13,108 bases of DNA from SKKY01 sp964622305 (GTDB lineage: Bacteria > Bacillota > Peptococcia > Peptococcales > SKKY01): assembly GCA_964622305.1 (NCBI GenBank), contig CAZUPR010000041.1:1-13108 (forward strand). Direction: 5' to 3'. The notes under the pieces are model-generated. The model saw only the letters and a list, made by a program, of their open reading frames with translations, was not told the origin of the DNA and did no database searches. A program made the position numbers and the translations under genes. Positions 7,565-13,108 of this stretch are shown piece after piece; the stretch's first letter is position 1, and every line of letters begins with the position of its first letter.

Positions 7565-8587
7565 ATTTTAGAATCTATCAAAGAAAAAATACCCGGTGTC
7601 TTACTTGTTACAGCTCTGGTTATAGCAGGAAGTTATCTTTCTCTCTTGGTCAATAAGCTTTTTGTTCTAGAAACCATAACCTTAGTAATTTTACTTGGAA
7701 TCTTATACAACAACACTATTGGAACAAGAGAAGTCCATATACCAGGTATTAACTTTGTAATGAACAAGGTTATAAAATTTGCTATTGTATTTTTAGGTTT
7801 CAAGTTAAACTTTACTGTTTTGTCTGGAATAGGTGGGGCAGCATTTTTCCTGGTAATTTGCTTTGTTCCTATAGTTATTTTGCTGGCTATAAAACTTGGC
7901 ACTTTTTTTGGCCTTGAAAGCAAAACATCACTACTTATAGGAATAGGCTCCGGCATATGTGGTGTAGCTGCAATTATGTCTCTAAGCCCGCTTGTAAAAG
8001 CAAAAAAAGAGGAAATAATTGTAGCTGCCTCGGTAACAAGTTTCCTTGGTGCTGTTGGCGTTATCCTTTTTTCTTTTTTCGGTTATTTGAAAAGCTTTCC
8101 ACTAGAACCAACTGAGTTTGGAGTTTGGTGTGGTATATCCATGCATGGCGTCTCTCACGCTATAGCCGCTGCATATTCTATGGGTGAAAGAGCAGGGGAA
8201 ATAGGTACAGTAGTAAAATTAGCCAGGGTACTTATGCTGGTTCCAATGTCTATATTTTTCACTCAATATTTTCGTGATAAGAAGGTTGAAGAAAAAGAAT
8301 CAGAAAAGTATAAAATTAAATTTGCCTGGATTCAGTCTTTTCCTTTATATGTTATAATGTTCATATTGGTTATGGTAATTAATAGTTTTGGTATAGTACC
8401 AGCAGGAATTGCTAATTTTTTTGCTGAACTAAGTAATAAACTCTTTCTTTTTACCATGACATCACTAGGACTTTCCTTATACCTAAAGAGCGTTTTAAGT
8501 ACTGGTATCAAGGGTTTAAAACTAGGATTATTGTTATTTGCACTGGTATCTGTAAGCAGCTTCACCTTAATTTCTTTTATCTATTAA
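7565..8587 (+). CDS. YeiH/UPF0324-family membrane permease (putative sulfur-anion exporter family), rare ATT start
   Basis: A roughly 340-residue polytopic membrane protein with about 10 hydrophobic segments. Family marks include IGSGICGVAAIMSLSPLVKAKKEE and the later GISMHGVSHAIAAAYSMGERAGEIGTVVKLARVLMLVP, which parallels the conserved His-containing stretch and the TVVKL-R motif of UPF0324 proteins. Members have been annotated as putative sulfate exporters, but the transported substrate of this one is unknown. A TTG at 7646 would give 313 residues and cut off the N-terminal helix. The frame is open back to 7526, and an ATT at 7565, correctly spaced from AGGGGG, adds 27 residues (MLESIKEKIPGVLLVTALVI) that form a plausible family N-terminus and restore the usual length of about 340. 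It begins 25 bases after mtnN, so it is probably in the same transcript. Confidence 0.82.
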   Translation: MLESIKEKIPGVLLVTALVIAGSYLSLLVNKLFVLETITLVILLGILYNNTIGTREVHIPGINFVMNKVIKFAIVFLGFKLNFTVLSGIGGAAFFLVICFVPIVILLAIKLGTFFGLESKTSLLIGIGSGICGVAAIMSLSPLVKAKKEEIIVAASVTSFLGAVGVILFSFFGYLKSFPLEPTEFGVWCGISMHGVSHAIAAAYSMGERAGEIGTVVKLARVLMLVPMSIFFTQYFRDKKVEEKESEKYKIKFAWIQSFPLYVIMFILVMVINSFGIVPAGIANFFAELSNKLFLFTMTSLGLSLYLKSVLSTGIKGLKLGLLLFALVSVSSFTLISFIY

Positions 8588-8632
8588 CGCTGCTTAAATA
8601 TAATAAAATTATATAAAAAGGGGATAGTTTAT

Positions 8633-8920
8633 ATGCCAAAACCACTTTACATTGATCGCAAAGGTTTCAGACACCATGGTAACATCCAGGAAGAATTTTT
8701 GCATGATTTAAAAAGAGAAGACCTGGAACTAGGTCAAATTATCAAATACTCTGAAATAAGCGGCATTGATGAATATGATTTTTTGGTTACCGGCATTACT
8801 GATGATGTTATATATTTGGAAGCCATTGCAGTTTCCAGCTCTGTTGAAAAAGATCATGATAAATTAAAGTCCAGAGAAATTATAAAAGAATATCTTGAAG
8901 ATTATAAAGAGAAGAAATAA
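8633..8920 (+). CDS. Small acidic protein of unknown function, 95 aa
   Basis: I do not recognise this family. The protein is soluble-looking, with no signal peptide or membrane segment and no cysteines. It begins MPKPLYIDRKGFRHHGNIQEEF, is rich in Asp/Glu and Ile, and ends in a charged helix (about 72-95, KSREIIKEYLEDYKEKK). The middle, GIDEYDFLVTGITDDVIYLEAIAV, reads like short beta strands. Coding character is good, and the ATG is preceded by a strong AAAAAGGGGATAG site. It lies 45 bases after yeiH on the same strand, so it may be the last gene of the operon. A TATAAT at 8599-8604 could be a separate -10, but the hexamer 17 bases upstream (TTTATC) is a poor -35. Confidence 0.75.
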   Translation: MPKPLYIDRKGFRHHGNIQEEFLHDLKREDLELGQIIKYSEISGIDEYDFLVTGITDDVIYLEAIAVSSSVEKDHDKLKSREIIKEYLEDYKEKK

Positions 8921-8944
8921 AGGGGTAGCACTTGTCCCTGATAG

Positions 8945-8973
8945 AAAAAAAGGCCAGCCGCTATGGCTGGCCT
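8945..8973 (-). terminator. Intrinsic terminator for the LysM gene, possibly bidirectional
   Basis: Perfect 9-bp stem AGGCCAGCC (8951-8959) and GGCTGGCCT (8965-8973) with a 5-base loop. On the minus strand it is followed by at least six U (the A run at 8945-8950), the classic form, about 78 bases past the LysM stop. On the plus strand it is followed by AAAAGCTTTTACTTT, a weaker tail, but it may also end the long plus-strand operon whose last stop is at 8920. Confidence 0.8.
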
Positions 8974-9050
8974 AAAAGCTTTTACTTTAGTTTACATAAT
9001 ATATATTATGGGAAGTTAATTGTTTTGAAATATCTATAGGATAGCTATTG

Positions 9051-9389
9051 TTACTTAACAGGTATCATTAATAACTGTCCGGCCACTATATGGCTGCCAT
9101 TTAACTTATTTGTCTTCTTAATAAGATATATATATTCTCTTATATCCATATCAGGGCTTTTGTGGGCCCCTGCAATCTGCCAAAGTGTATCGCCATGGTC
9201 AACCCTGTATTCAAGTAGTCTAGTGTTATCTGCTCCAGCATATGTGGTCATAAAGAAAGTTATCAAAAATAATGTTCCTATTAAAAATATTAAGAAAATT
9301 GTTTTCTTCTTAATATTTTCTTTTCTTTTGTTTTTAGCTTTTTCTCTTTCGATTCTTAATCTTCTGAAGTCAGCTCCAGTATAAATCAT
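9051..9389 (-). CDS. LysM-domain membrane protein, YneA-like SOS cell-division suppressor
   Basis: A 112-residue protein with a basic cytoplasmic N-terminus (about 1-30, dense in Lys/Arg), one membrane segment (about 31-50) and an extracytoplasmic LysM domain (about 60-110) starting YRVDHGDTLWQIA and ending GQLLMIP. LysM binds peptidoglycan. Size, topology and position divergent from lexA match YneA of Bacillus and its clostridial counterparts, which delay septation during the SOS response. The similarity is architectural, so the symbol is withheld. The ATG follows a strong GGAAGGAGAG site. Upstream are a consensus TTGACA and a SOS box placed between the -35 and -10, so repression by LexA is expected. 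Confidence 0.85.
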   Translation of the reverse strand: MIYTGADFRRLRIEREKAKNKRKENIKKKTIFLIFLIGTLFLITFFMTTYAGADNTRLLEYRVDHGDTLWQIAGAHKSPDMDIREYIYLIKKTNKLNGSHIVAGQLLMIPVK

Positions 9390-9406
9390 TAGACTCTCTC
9401 CTTCCA

Positions 9407-9418
9407 GAGCGTTTGTTC
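9407..9418. promoter_or_regulatory. LexA (SOS) box candidate 1
   Basis: GAGCGTTTGTTC matches the Firmicute SOS consensus GAAC-N4-GTTC with one mismatch (GAGC for GAAC) and is flanked by a further matching G. It lies about 20 bases before the LysM start and downstream of its -10, where bound LexA would block elongation or initiation of that gene. Confidence 0.65.
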
Positions 9419-9437
9419 GGTTTTTCTTTGATTAAAG

Positions 9438-9464
9438 ATTATCACGAACATACATTCTTGTCAA
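9438..9464 (-). promoter_or_regulatory. Promoter of the LysM (YneA-like) gene
   Basis: On the minus strand, a perfect -35 TTGACA (9464-9459) is followed by either GATAAT (9443-9438, 15-base spacer) or TAATCT (17-base spacer) as -10. The best SOS box of the region lies in the spacer, an ideal position for LexA repression. Confidence 0.72.
9446..9457. promoter_or_regulatory. LexA (SOS) box candidate 2
   Basis: GAACATACATTC, preceded by C, matches the consensus CGAACATATGTTCG closely, with one change in the right half (ATTC for GTTC). It occupies the spacer of the minus-strand LysM promoter and is probably the main operator for that gene. Confidence 0.75.
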
Positions 9465-9473
9465 GAGAAAATC

Positions 9474-9485
9474 GAATATTTGTTT
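9474..9485. promoter_or_regulatory. LexA (SOS) box candidate 3, weak
   Basis: GAATATTTGTTT, within CGAATATTTGTTTG, differs from GAAC-N4-GTTC at one base in each half and is near-symmetric. It overlaps the first two bases of the lexA -35 hexamer, where a lower-affinity box would fit lexA autoregulation. Confidence 0.5.
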
Positions 9486-9512
9486 GTCTTTTTCTTTCAT
9501 TTGTGCTATTAT
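9484..9512 (+). promoter_or_regulatory. lexA promoter
   Basis: TTGTCT (-35, 9484-9489), a 17-base spacer, and TATTAT (-10, 9507-9512) with a TG one base upstream (9504-9505, extended -10). A start site near 9519 would leave a leader of about 25 bases before the ATG at 9544. Confidence 0.72.
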
Positions 9513-9543
9513 TTAAACAAATAAATCGTCAGGATGTGATTCT

Positions 9544-10179
9544 ATGTCTAAACCCCTAAGTAAAAAGCAAGAAGCAGTTCTTGAATTTATAAAAAGCGAG
9601 TTAAGGTCCAAGGGTTATCCCCCATCAATTAGAGAGATTTGTGCCGCTGTAGGCCTCTCATCCAGCTCAACTGTACATGGCCACTTATCTACCTTAGAGA
9701 GAAAAGGTTACATCAGAAGAGATCCTACTAAGCCCAGGGCTATAGAAATTTTAGATGATGTCAATTATTTCCCAGATAACACTTCAAAAGAAATGATTGA
9801 AGTACCAGTTCTTGGTGAAGTTGCAGCAGGCCTGCCAATTACAGCCCAGGAAAATATAATTGATACCTTCCCTGTTCCTCTAAACTATTTCTCTTCAACT
9901 AACCCCCTCTTTATGTTAAAGGTTAAGGGCGACAGTATGATTAATGCTGGTATCTTCCAGGACGATTATATCCTGGTAGAACAAAAAAAAGAGGCTTCTA
10001 ACGGAGAGATTATTGTAGCCATTGTCAATGATGGCTATGAATCAGAATCAACAGTTAAAAGATTCTATAAAAAAAATGGAGTCTTTGAACTCCACCCAGA
10101 AAACGATAACTACAGTCCCATAATAACCAATGACCTGACTATAGCAGGTAAAGTTGTTGGTCTCTTTAGGAAGTTTTAG
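9544..10179 (+). CDS. lexA: LexA, SOS transcriptional repressor (self-cleaving)
   Basis: A 211-residue LexA of standard length. The N-terminal winged helix (about 1-70) carries the recognition segment SIREICAAVGLSSSSTVHGHLSTLERKGYIRRDP, and the C-terminal S24-type peptidase domain follows. The cleavage bond is Ala95-Gly96 in VLGEVAAGLPI, the nucleophile Ser131 is in VKGDSM, and the general-base Lys172 is in STVKRF, so RecA-stimulated autocleavage should be intact. The ATG follows CAGGATGTGAT. It represses SOS genes, here most directly itself and the divergent LysM gene, through the boxes in the shared 154-base region. It ends at a strong terminator 7 bases past the stop. Confidence 0.97.
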   Translation: MSKPLSKKQEAVLEFIKSELRSKGYPPSIREICAAVGLSSSSTVHGHLSTLERKGYIRRDPTKPRAIEILDDVNYFPDNTSKEMIEVPVLGEVAAGLPITAQENIIDTFPVPLNYFSSTNPLFMLKVKGDSMINAGIFQDDYILVEQKKEASNGEIIVAIVNDGYESESTVKRFYKKNGVFELHPENDNYSPIITNDLTIAGKVVGLFRKF

Positions 10180-10186
10180 ATAAGGC

Positions 10187-10217
10187 AAAGAGCACCCAGG
10201 AATAGGTGCTCTTTTTT
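10187..10217 (+). terminator. Intrinsic terminator of lexA, shared with the convergent fic gene
   Basis: Stem AGAGCACC (10189-10196) and GGTGCTCT (10205-10212), extendable by two A-T pairs, with an 8-base loop and a run of six T (10212-10217). On the minus strand the hairpin sits 17 bases past the Fic stop but is followed only by TTTGCC, so it may serve that side weakly. Confidence 0.88.
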
Positions 10218-10230
10218 GTTTTAAAATTAC

Positions 10231-11373
10231 TTAGGTATCCTTACGTAATATTTCTAGATACTCTTCATAAGAAAATACACGGTTTCTCTGAACATTTTCT
10301 GTCTGCTTTAAGATTTTTAATTCAACAAGCCTATCTACTCCACTAGCAATAGTATTATAAGCAAAACCTAAATCTTCACTAGTCTTTTTTATATCAATAA
10401 TTGGACTTGCTTCTAGGTATTTTAAAATCTTTGATATAGCCTTTGATTTACTAGCTAGATTATCAATTTTTCTTTTATTATTTTCATGAAGCTGGACTAG
10501 TTTTTCTATTGTTTCAACTGCATCATTAGCCGATTCAATTAAACCTAGCAGAAAAAATTTAACCCACTGCTCGTAGTTACCCTTATTCCTAACTTCCATT
10601 AAACGATCGTAGTATTCGATTCGATTACGTTTTAAATAATAAGAAATATATAGGCTTTCATAGGTTAATACCTGTTTTTCTAGAAAGAAAAGATTTATTA
10701 AGAGTCTACCAAGCCTACCATTTCCATCTAAAAAGGAGTGAATAGTTTCAAATTGGTAGTGGATTAGGGCTATTTTAATAAGAGGATCTATTTCATCGTC
10801 TGCATTTATAAATTTCTCTAAATCGGACATAGCCTCAATCATATCTTCTACATTTGGAGGAATATACCTAGCATTTCTTAAGGTTGAACCAGCTGGCCCT
10901 ATCCAATTCTGACTCCTTCTAAATTCTCCAGGATATTTTTCATCTCCCCTCAAATTTTCCACTAGCACTTTATGTGTTTCTTTTATTAGACGATTAGAAA
11001 TCGGCAGCTCTTTTAATCTTTCCTTTGCATATTGGGAAGCCTTGATATAATTTACTACATCCTGAATATTTTGATTAGTATTTTCGCTTAAAGCTGGATC
11101 TAATATATCATCCATTGTGGCTTGAGTTCCTTCTATTTGTGAAGATAATAAGGCCTCTTTACGAACATACATAGCTATAAATAAATCTATATTTGGTATA
11201 TGTCTAGAAGCTCCTTCTAGGGTTCCAATGCTCCTATTTGCCTTTGATAATAAGTCCATCATCTCCTTATCCAAATTTAGATCTGGATAAGGTGGCAAAG
11301 GCTTTGGTAAAAAAGATTTATAAGCTGAGTCACCACTAAAATTTTCCCTATAGCCTCCTGCCCTTGTTTCCAT
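10231..11373 (-). CDS. Fic family protein (class II) with C-terminal winged-helix domain
   Basis: A 380-residue Fic-fold enzyme, expected to transfer AMP (or another nucleotide moiety) to protein hydroxyls. The inhibitory helix motif S77-xxx-E81-G82 (SSQIEG) lies before the Fic core, which defines class II, so the enzyme should be self-inhibited until that helix moves. The core reads HSFLDGNGRLGR (212-223): catalytic His212, metal-binding Asp, and the phosphate-binding Gly-Asn-Gly-Arg all present, with Ser where Pro is commoner. A Fic_N-type region covers about 30-100, and a winged-helix domain about 310-370 (IKKTSEDLGFAYNTIASGVDRL). The ATG follows a perfect AGGAGG. Its promoter lies inside a palindromic operator candidate, suggesting autoregulation. 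Target and effector are unknown. No small antitoxin gene adjoins it, as expected when the inhibitory motif is internal. Confidence 0.93.
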   Translation of the reverse strand: METRAGGYRENFSGDSAYKSFLPKPLPPYPDLNLDKEMMDLLSKANRSIGTLEGASRHIPNIDLFIAMYVRKEALLSSQIEGTQATMDDILDPALSENTNQNIQDVVNYIKASQYAKERLKELPISNRLIKETHKVLVENLRGDEKYPGEFRRSQNWIGPAGSTLRNARYIPPNVEDMIEAMSDLEKFINADDEIDPLIKIALIHYQFETIHSFLDGNGRLGRLLINLFFLEKQVLTYESLYISYYLKRNRIEYYDRLMEVRNKGNYEQWVKFFLLGLIESANDAVETIEKLVQLHENNKRKIDNLASKSKAISKILKYLEASPIIDIKKTSEDLGFAYNTIASGVDRLVELKILKQTENVQRNRVFSYEEYLEILRKDT

Positions 11374-11416
11374 TTTTTATCCTCCTATAATGAGATAAAA
11401 ACTATTAATTTCTATT

Positions 11417-11450
11417 CTTATTTCAAATTATATGGTTTTTTTGAAATAAG
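11417..11450. promoter_or_regulatory. Perfect 11-bp inverted repeat over the fic promoter, operator candidate
   Basis: CTTATTTCAAA (11417-11427) and TTTGAAATAAG (11440-11450) are exact reverse complements separated by 12 bases, with arm centres 23 bp apart, about two helical turns. The arms overlap the end of the -35 and reach from the -10 toward the start site on the minus strand. That suits a dimeric repressor blocking RNA polymerase. No T run follows on either strand, so a terminator is unlikely. Confidence 0.6.
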
Positions 11451-11454
11451 TAAA
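11427..11454 (-). promoter_or_regulatory. Promoter of the fic gene
   Basis: On the minus strand, TTTACT (-35, 11454-11449), a 16-base spacer, and a perfect TATAAT (-10, 11432-11427). A start near 11420 leaves a leader of about 47 bases ending in the AGGAGG site. Its separate promoter argues against fic simply being read through from the SEC-C gene. Confidence 0.68.
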
Positions 11455-11509
11455 GAAATTTTGCCTTTTTATTTCTCTTACAGACCACTTGGAATTCACT
11501 GCTTCTTTT

Positions 11510-12853
11510 TCATAATGTGGTAATAATTCCATGTTTAATTGCTTTGTCATACATTTCATTAATGACCTTTTTTGCCCCCTGGCCATATTTTACTCCCATA
11601 GAAATTAAAAAACTATCATAGACAATCTTTCCTTTGAAAGGAAGCAGGACGGCTTTTATGGTTACTGGTAAATCTCTTTGTAATATATAGCTTATTGGAT
11701 TGCTTAGTCCCTTTATTCCATAAAGTCTGTCTTCTCCTTCATCATTACTACCTATACAGACTGAATATTCCGTTTGATGCTCCAAAAGAATAAAACTTCC
11801 TTTTTTGTGCTTTGTTTCCCATAACTTTAAAATGTCTCTTTTTTCTTGAGTGAGCTCACTTTTATTTATATATTCACTTATAAGGCTAGGATTTTCCCAG
11901 AGTACTTCCCTAACCTTGTGTGTTTTTCTATCACTGACTTGATTAGGGTATTCTGGTTTAATTTTGTCTTTAATTACAGCTTCTTTTTCATTTACAAAGG
12001 CCATTAAGCCATACCAAGTCTCATAAAACAACTTGCATTCATCGGAACTTAACTTCGCTGTTTTTCTCATGTCAGCTGAACCACAACACTTCTTATATTT
12101 CTTACCACTTCCGCAGGGGCAGGAATCATTACGCATAACTTTTATTTTTTTCTCTATTGGGAATTTTATTATATTATTTTGCTTTTTTATGGTCATTTTA
12201 TGAATTTCTGAAGGTGTGTATCCTTTATTTTGCCAAATCCGAGTGTTATTTGAAGCATCCATGAGAAGGTTAATGAAGTACTGAACCAGATCTTCACTTT
12301 CAAAAATTATATTATTTCTATCTAAAATAAGTCCAAGTTCATTTATGCCATAGCCATTAGTTATATAGGACCTGGTATCTACATATGCCTGAGCAGTATT
12401 TCTGCTGTAGCCAAAATTCTCAAACATAAAATCGGCAACAAGAGACCATGGGTTTTTATCTGTATAATTTTCATCGAGGTATTTTAGAAATTCATCCTTT
12501 TCGGGGATATACCGAGGCTTGTCAGCCTGTTCCTGCAATAAATAATCAACCTGATTCAAATTATCAAAAAAGGAATAATGGACAATATTTTCCTTATAAA
12601 AACAGTAACATTCTTCTTTAAAAACAAGAGGTAAAAGAAGCACATAGATCTCCTGGGCACTTGTCTTTTCAGGATTTTGCTGGTTAAAGATATCAAGCAA
12701 TTCTTCTCTTTTAATAGCACCATATAGATTAACTGCCGCCTTTGCATATAGGTCAAGCATATTACGGACAGGGGCCCGGCCATATGGGCAACGCACTACA
12801 TCTGAAAGTGGGTTGTATTTTTCAAAAATGATATTTGCTTTTCCTTTAGTCAT
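11510..12853 (-). CDS. SEC-C zinc-motif protein of unknown function, 447 aa
   Basis: A large soluble-looking protein with no signal peptide or membrane segment. A SEC-C motif lies near the middle (242-258, NDSCPCGSGKKYKKCCG; Cys245, 247, 256 and 257), the Zn-binding CxC-x8-CC module first known at the SecA C-terminus and used elsewhere as a docking element. The N-terminal half (about 30-220, beginning near MLDLYAKAAVNLYGAIKREEL) looks helical. The C-terminal third (about 350-420, SFILLEHQTEYSVCIGSNDEGEDRLYGIKGLSNPISYIL) looks like a separate alpha/beta domain I cannot name. It is not SecA, since no DEAD motor is present. The ATG follows AGAAAGGATAAC; a TACAAT at 12904-12899 could be its -10, without a good -35. 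It lies 136 bases upstream of fic on the same strand, with no convincing terminator between, so partial co-transcription is possible. A role cannot be assigned. Confidence 0.85.
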   Translation of the reverse strand: MTKGKANIIFEKYNPLSDVVRCPYGRAPVRNMLDLYAKAAVNLYGAIKREELLDIFNQQNPEKTSAQEIYVLLLPLVFKEECYCFYKENIVHYSFFDNLNQVDYLLQEQADKPRYIPEKDEFLKYLDENYTDKNPWSLVADFMFENFGYSRNTAQAYVDTRSYITNGYGINELGLILDRNNIIFESEDLVQYFINLLMDASNNTRIWQNKGYTPSEIHKMTIKKQNNIIKFPIEKKIKVMRNDSCPCGSGKKYKKCCGSADMRKTAKLSSDECKLFYETWYGLMAFVNEKEAVIKDKIKPEYPNQVSDRKTHKVREVLWENPSLISEYINKSELTQEKRDILKLWETKHKKGSFILLEHQTEYSVCIGSNDEGEDRLYGIKGLSNPISYILQRDLPVTIKAVLLPFKGKIVYDSFLISMGVKYGQGAKKVINEMYDKAIKHGIITTL

Positions 12854-12925
12854 ACTTTGTTATCCTTTCTGCCTTAGGTATACATAGGTCTTGCCTGTAT
12901 TGTATTAATTTTAGAAAAGACGAGG

Positions 12926-13107
12926 TCATCGCGTTATTCCCAAAATATTATAATATTCATCACTATACTTAATATTACTATCATCAAAATTAATTTGAAT
13001 GTTCTTAACATATTAGGATAGCAAAAATGAGGTTCAATAGCATTTCGCTGTTCTAAACAAATTAATTGACTGTTTATGGGCAAACTTTTATATTTTTCAA
13101 ATAAATT
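12926..13107 (-). pseudogene. Possible 3' remnant of a minus-strand gene, with an apparent frame change
   Basis: Entering from the right edge, one minus-strand frame is open for 57 codons (13107 to the TAA at 12936-12934) and starts NLFEKYKSLPINSQLICLEQ. Its last third turns into low-complexity hydrophobic codons. From about 13012 another frame reads YVKNIQINFDDSNIKYSDEY before ending at TGA (12928-12926), and that stretch looks more protein-like. This would fit a gene tail whose frame shifts near 13010-13000. No family is recognisable, the piece is AT-rich and short, and chance open frames are possible. Confidence 0.25.
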
Positions 13108-13108
13108 T

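Noticed and set aside
7633..7956. Minus-strand open frame of 107 codons opposite the YeiH-family permease
   Set aside because: Mirror of hydrophobic codons of a clear membrane protein; no ribosome site or recognisable motif.
8576..8604. Promoter for the 95-residue gene (TATAAT at 8599)
   Set aside because: The -10 is perfect, but the hexamer 17 bases upstream (TTTATC) is poor and the area is so AT-rich that a chance match is likely; it is mentioned only under the gene.
9160..9384. Plus-strand hydrophobic frame opposite the LysM gene
   Set aside because: The minus-strand reading has a clear LysM domain, anchor, ribosome site, promoter and terminator; the plus frame has none of these.
11455..11509. 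Hairpin AGAAAT/ATTTCT between the SEC-C gene and fic as a terminator
   Set aside because: The stem is only 6 A/T-rich pairs with no useful T run, too weak to call.
12556..12783. Minus-strand 75-codon frame within the SEC-C gene
   Set aside because: It overlaps the N-terminal half of the SEC-C protein in another frame, without its own ribosome site.
12854..12925. Imperfect hairpin ATACATAGG / CCTGTAT upstream of the SEC-C gene as a leader regulator
   Set aside because: It needs a 2-base bulge, has a short stem, and resembles no known riboswitch or attenuator.

Overview
The window reads as chromosome of a low-GC anaerobic Firmicute (Bacillota). The signs are strong AGGAGG-type ribosome binding sites, a two-subunit iron-sulfur hydro-lyase, a phosphotransbutyrylase/butyrate kinase pair, and a lexA gene divergent from a membrane-anchored LysM gene with GAAC-N4-GTTC SOS boxes between them. 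Codon use and gene content would suit the Halanaerobiales or a related fermentative clostridial lineage. That placement is an impression, not a demonstration. No rRNA, tRNA, CRISPR array or insertion sequence was seen.

Left two thirds (1-8920, all +): a tightly packed, probably polycistronic run. It holds the tail of a fumarase/tartrate dehydratase alpha subunit, its beta subunit, ptb, buk, an ABC ATPase, an 8-helix FtsX-type permease, a membrane fusion protein, a methylthioadenosine/S-adenosylhomocysteine nucleosidase, a YeiH-family permease and a 95-residue orphan. Gaps are 45 bases or less, and there are two overlaps. The first four genes are central carbon metabolism (C4-acid hydration and butyryl-CoA to butyrate with ATP formation). 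The next three form one exporter or envelope transport machine. mtnN and yeiH may share a link to sulfur metabolism, but that is only inferred. The yeiH gene appears to use a rare ATT start codon.

Middle (8921-10220): a hairpin terminator, then the divergent pair of a YneA-like LysM protein (-) and lexA (+). Their 154-base shared control region holds good promoters in both directions and three LexA-box-like sequences. This is a classic SOS arrangement: LexA represses itself and a cell-division suppressor. lexA ends at a strong terminator.

Right end (10221-13108, mostly -): a more accessory-looking stretch with a class II Fic protein carrying a C-terminal winged-helix domain, and a 447-residue SEC-C zinc-motif protein of unknown function. 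The last 250 bases carry only a possible remnant of another minus-strand gene. The Fic promoter sits inside a perfect 11-bp inverted repeat (CTTATTTCAAA, 12-bp spacer, TTTGAAATAAG), a strong operator candidate that suggests autoregulation by the Fic protein's own HTH. That repeat and the ATT start of yeiH are the most notable observations here.
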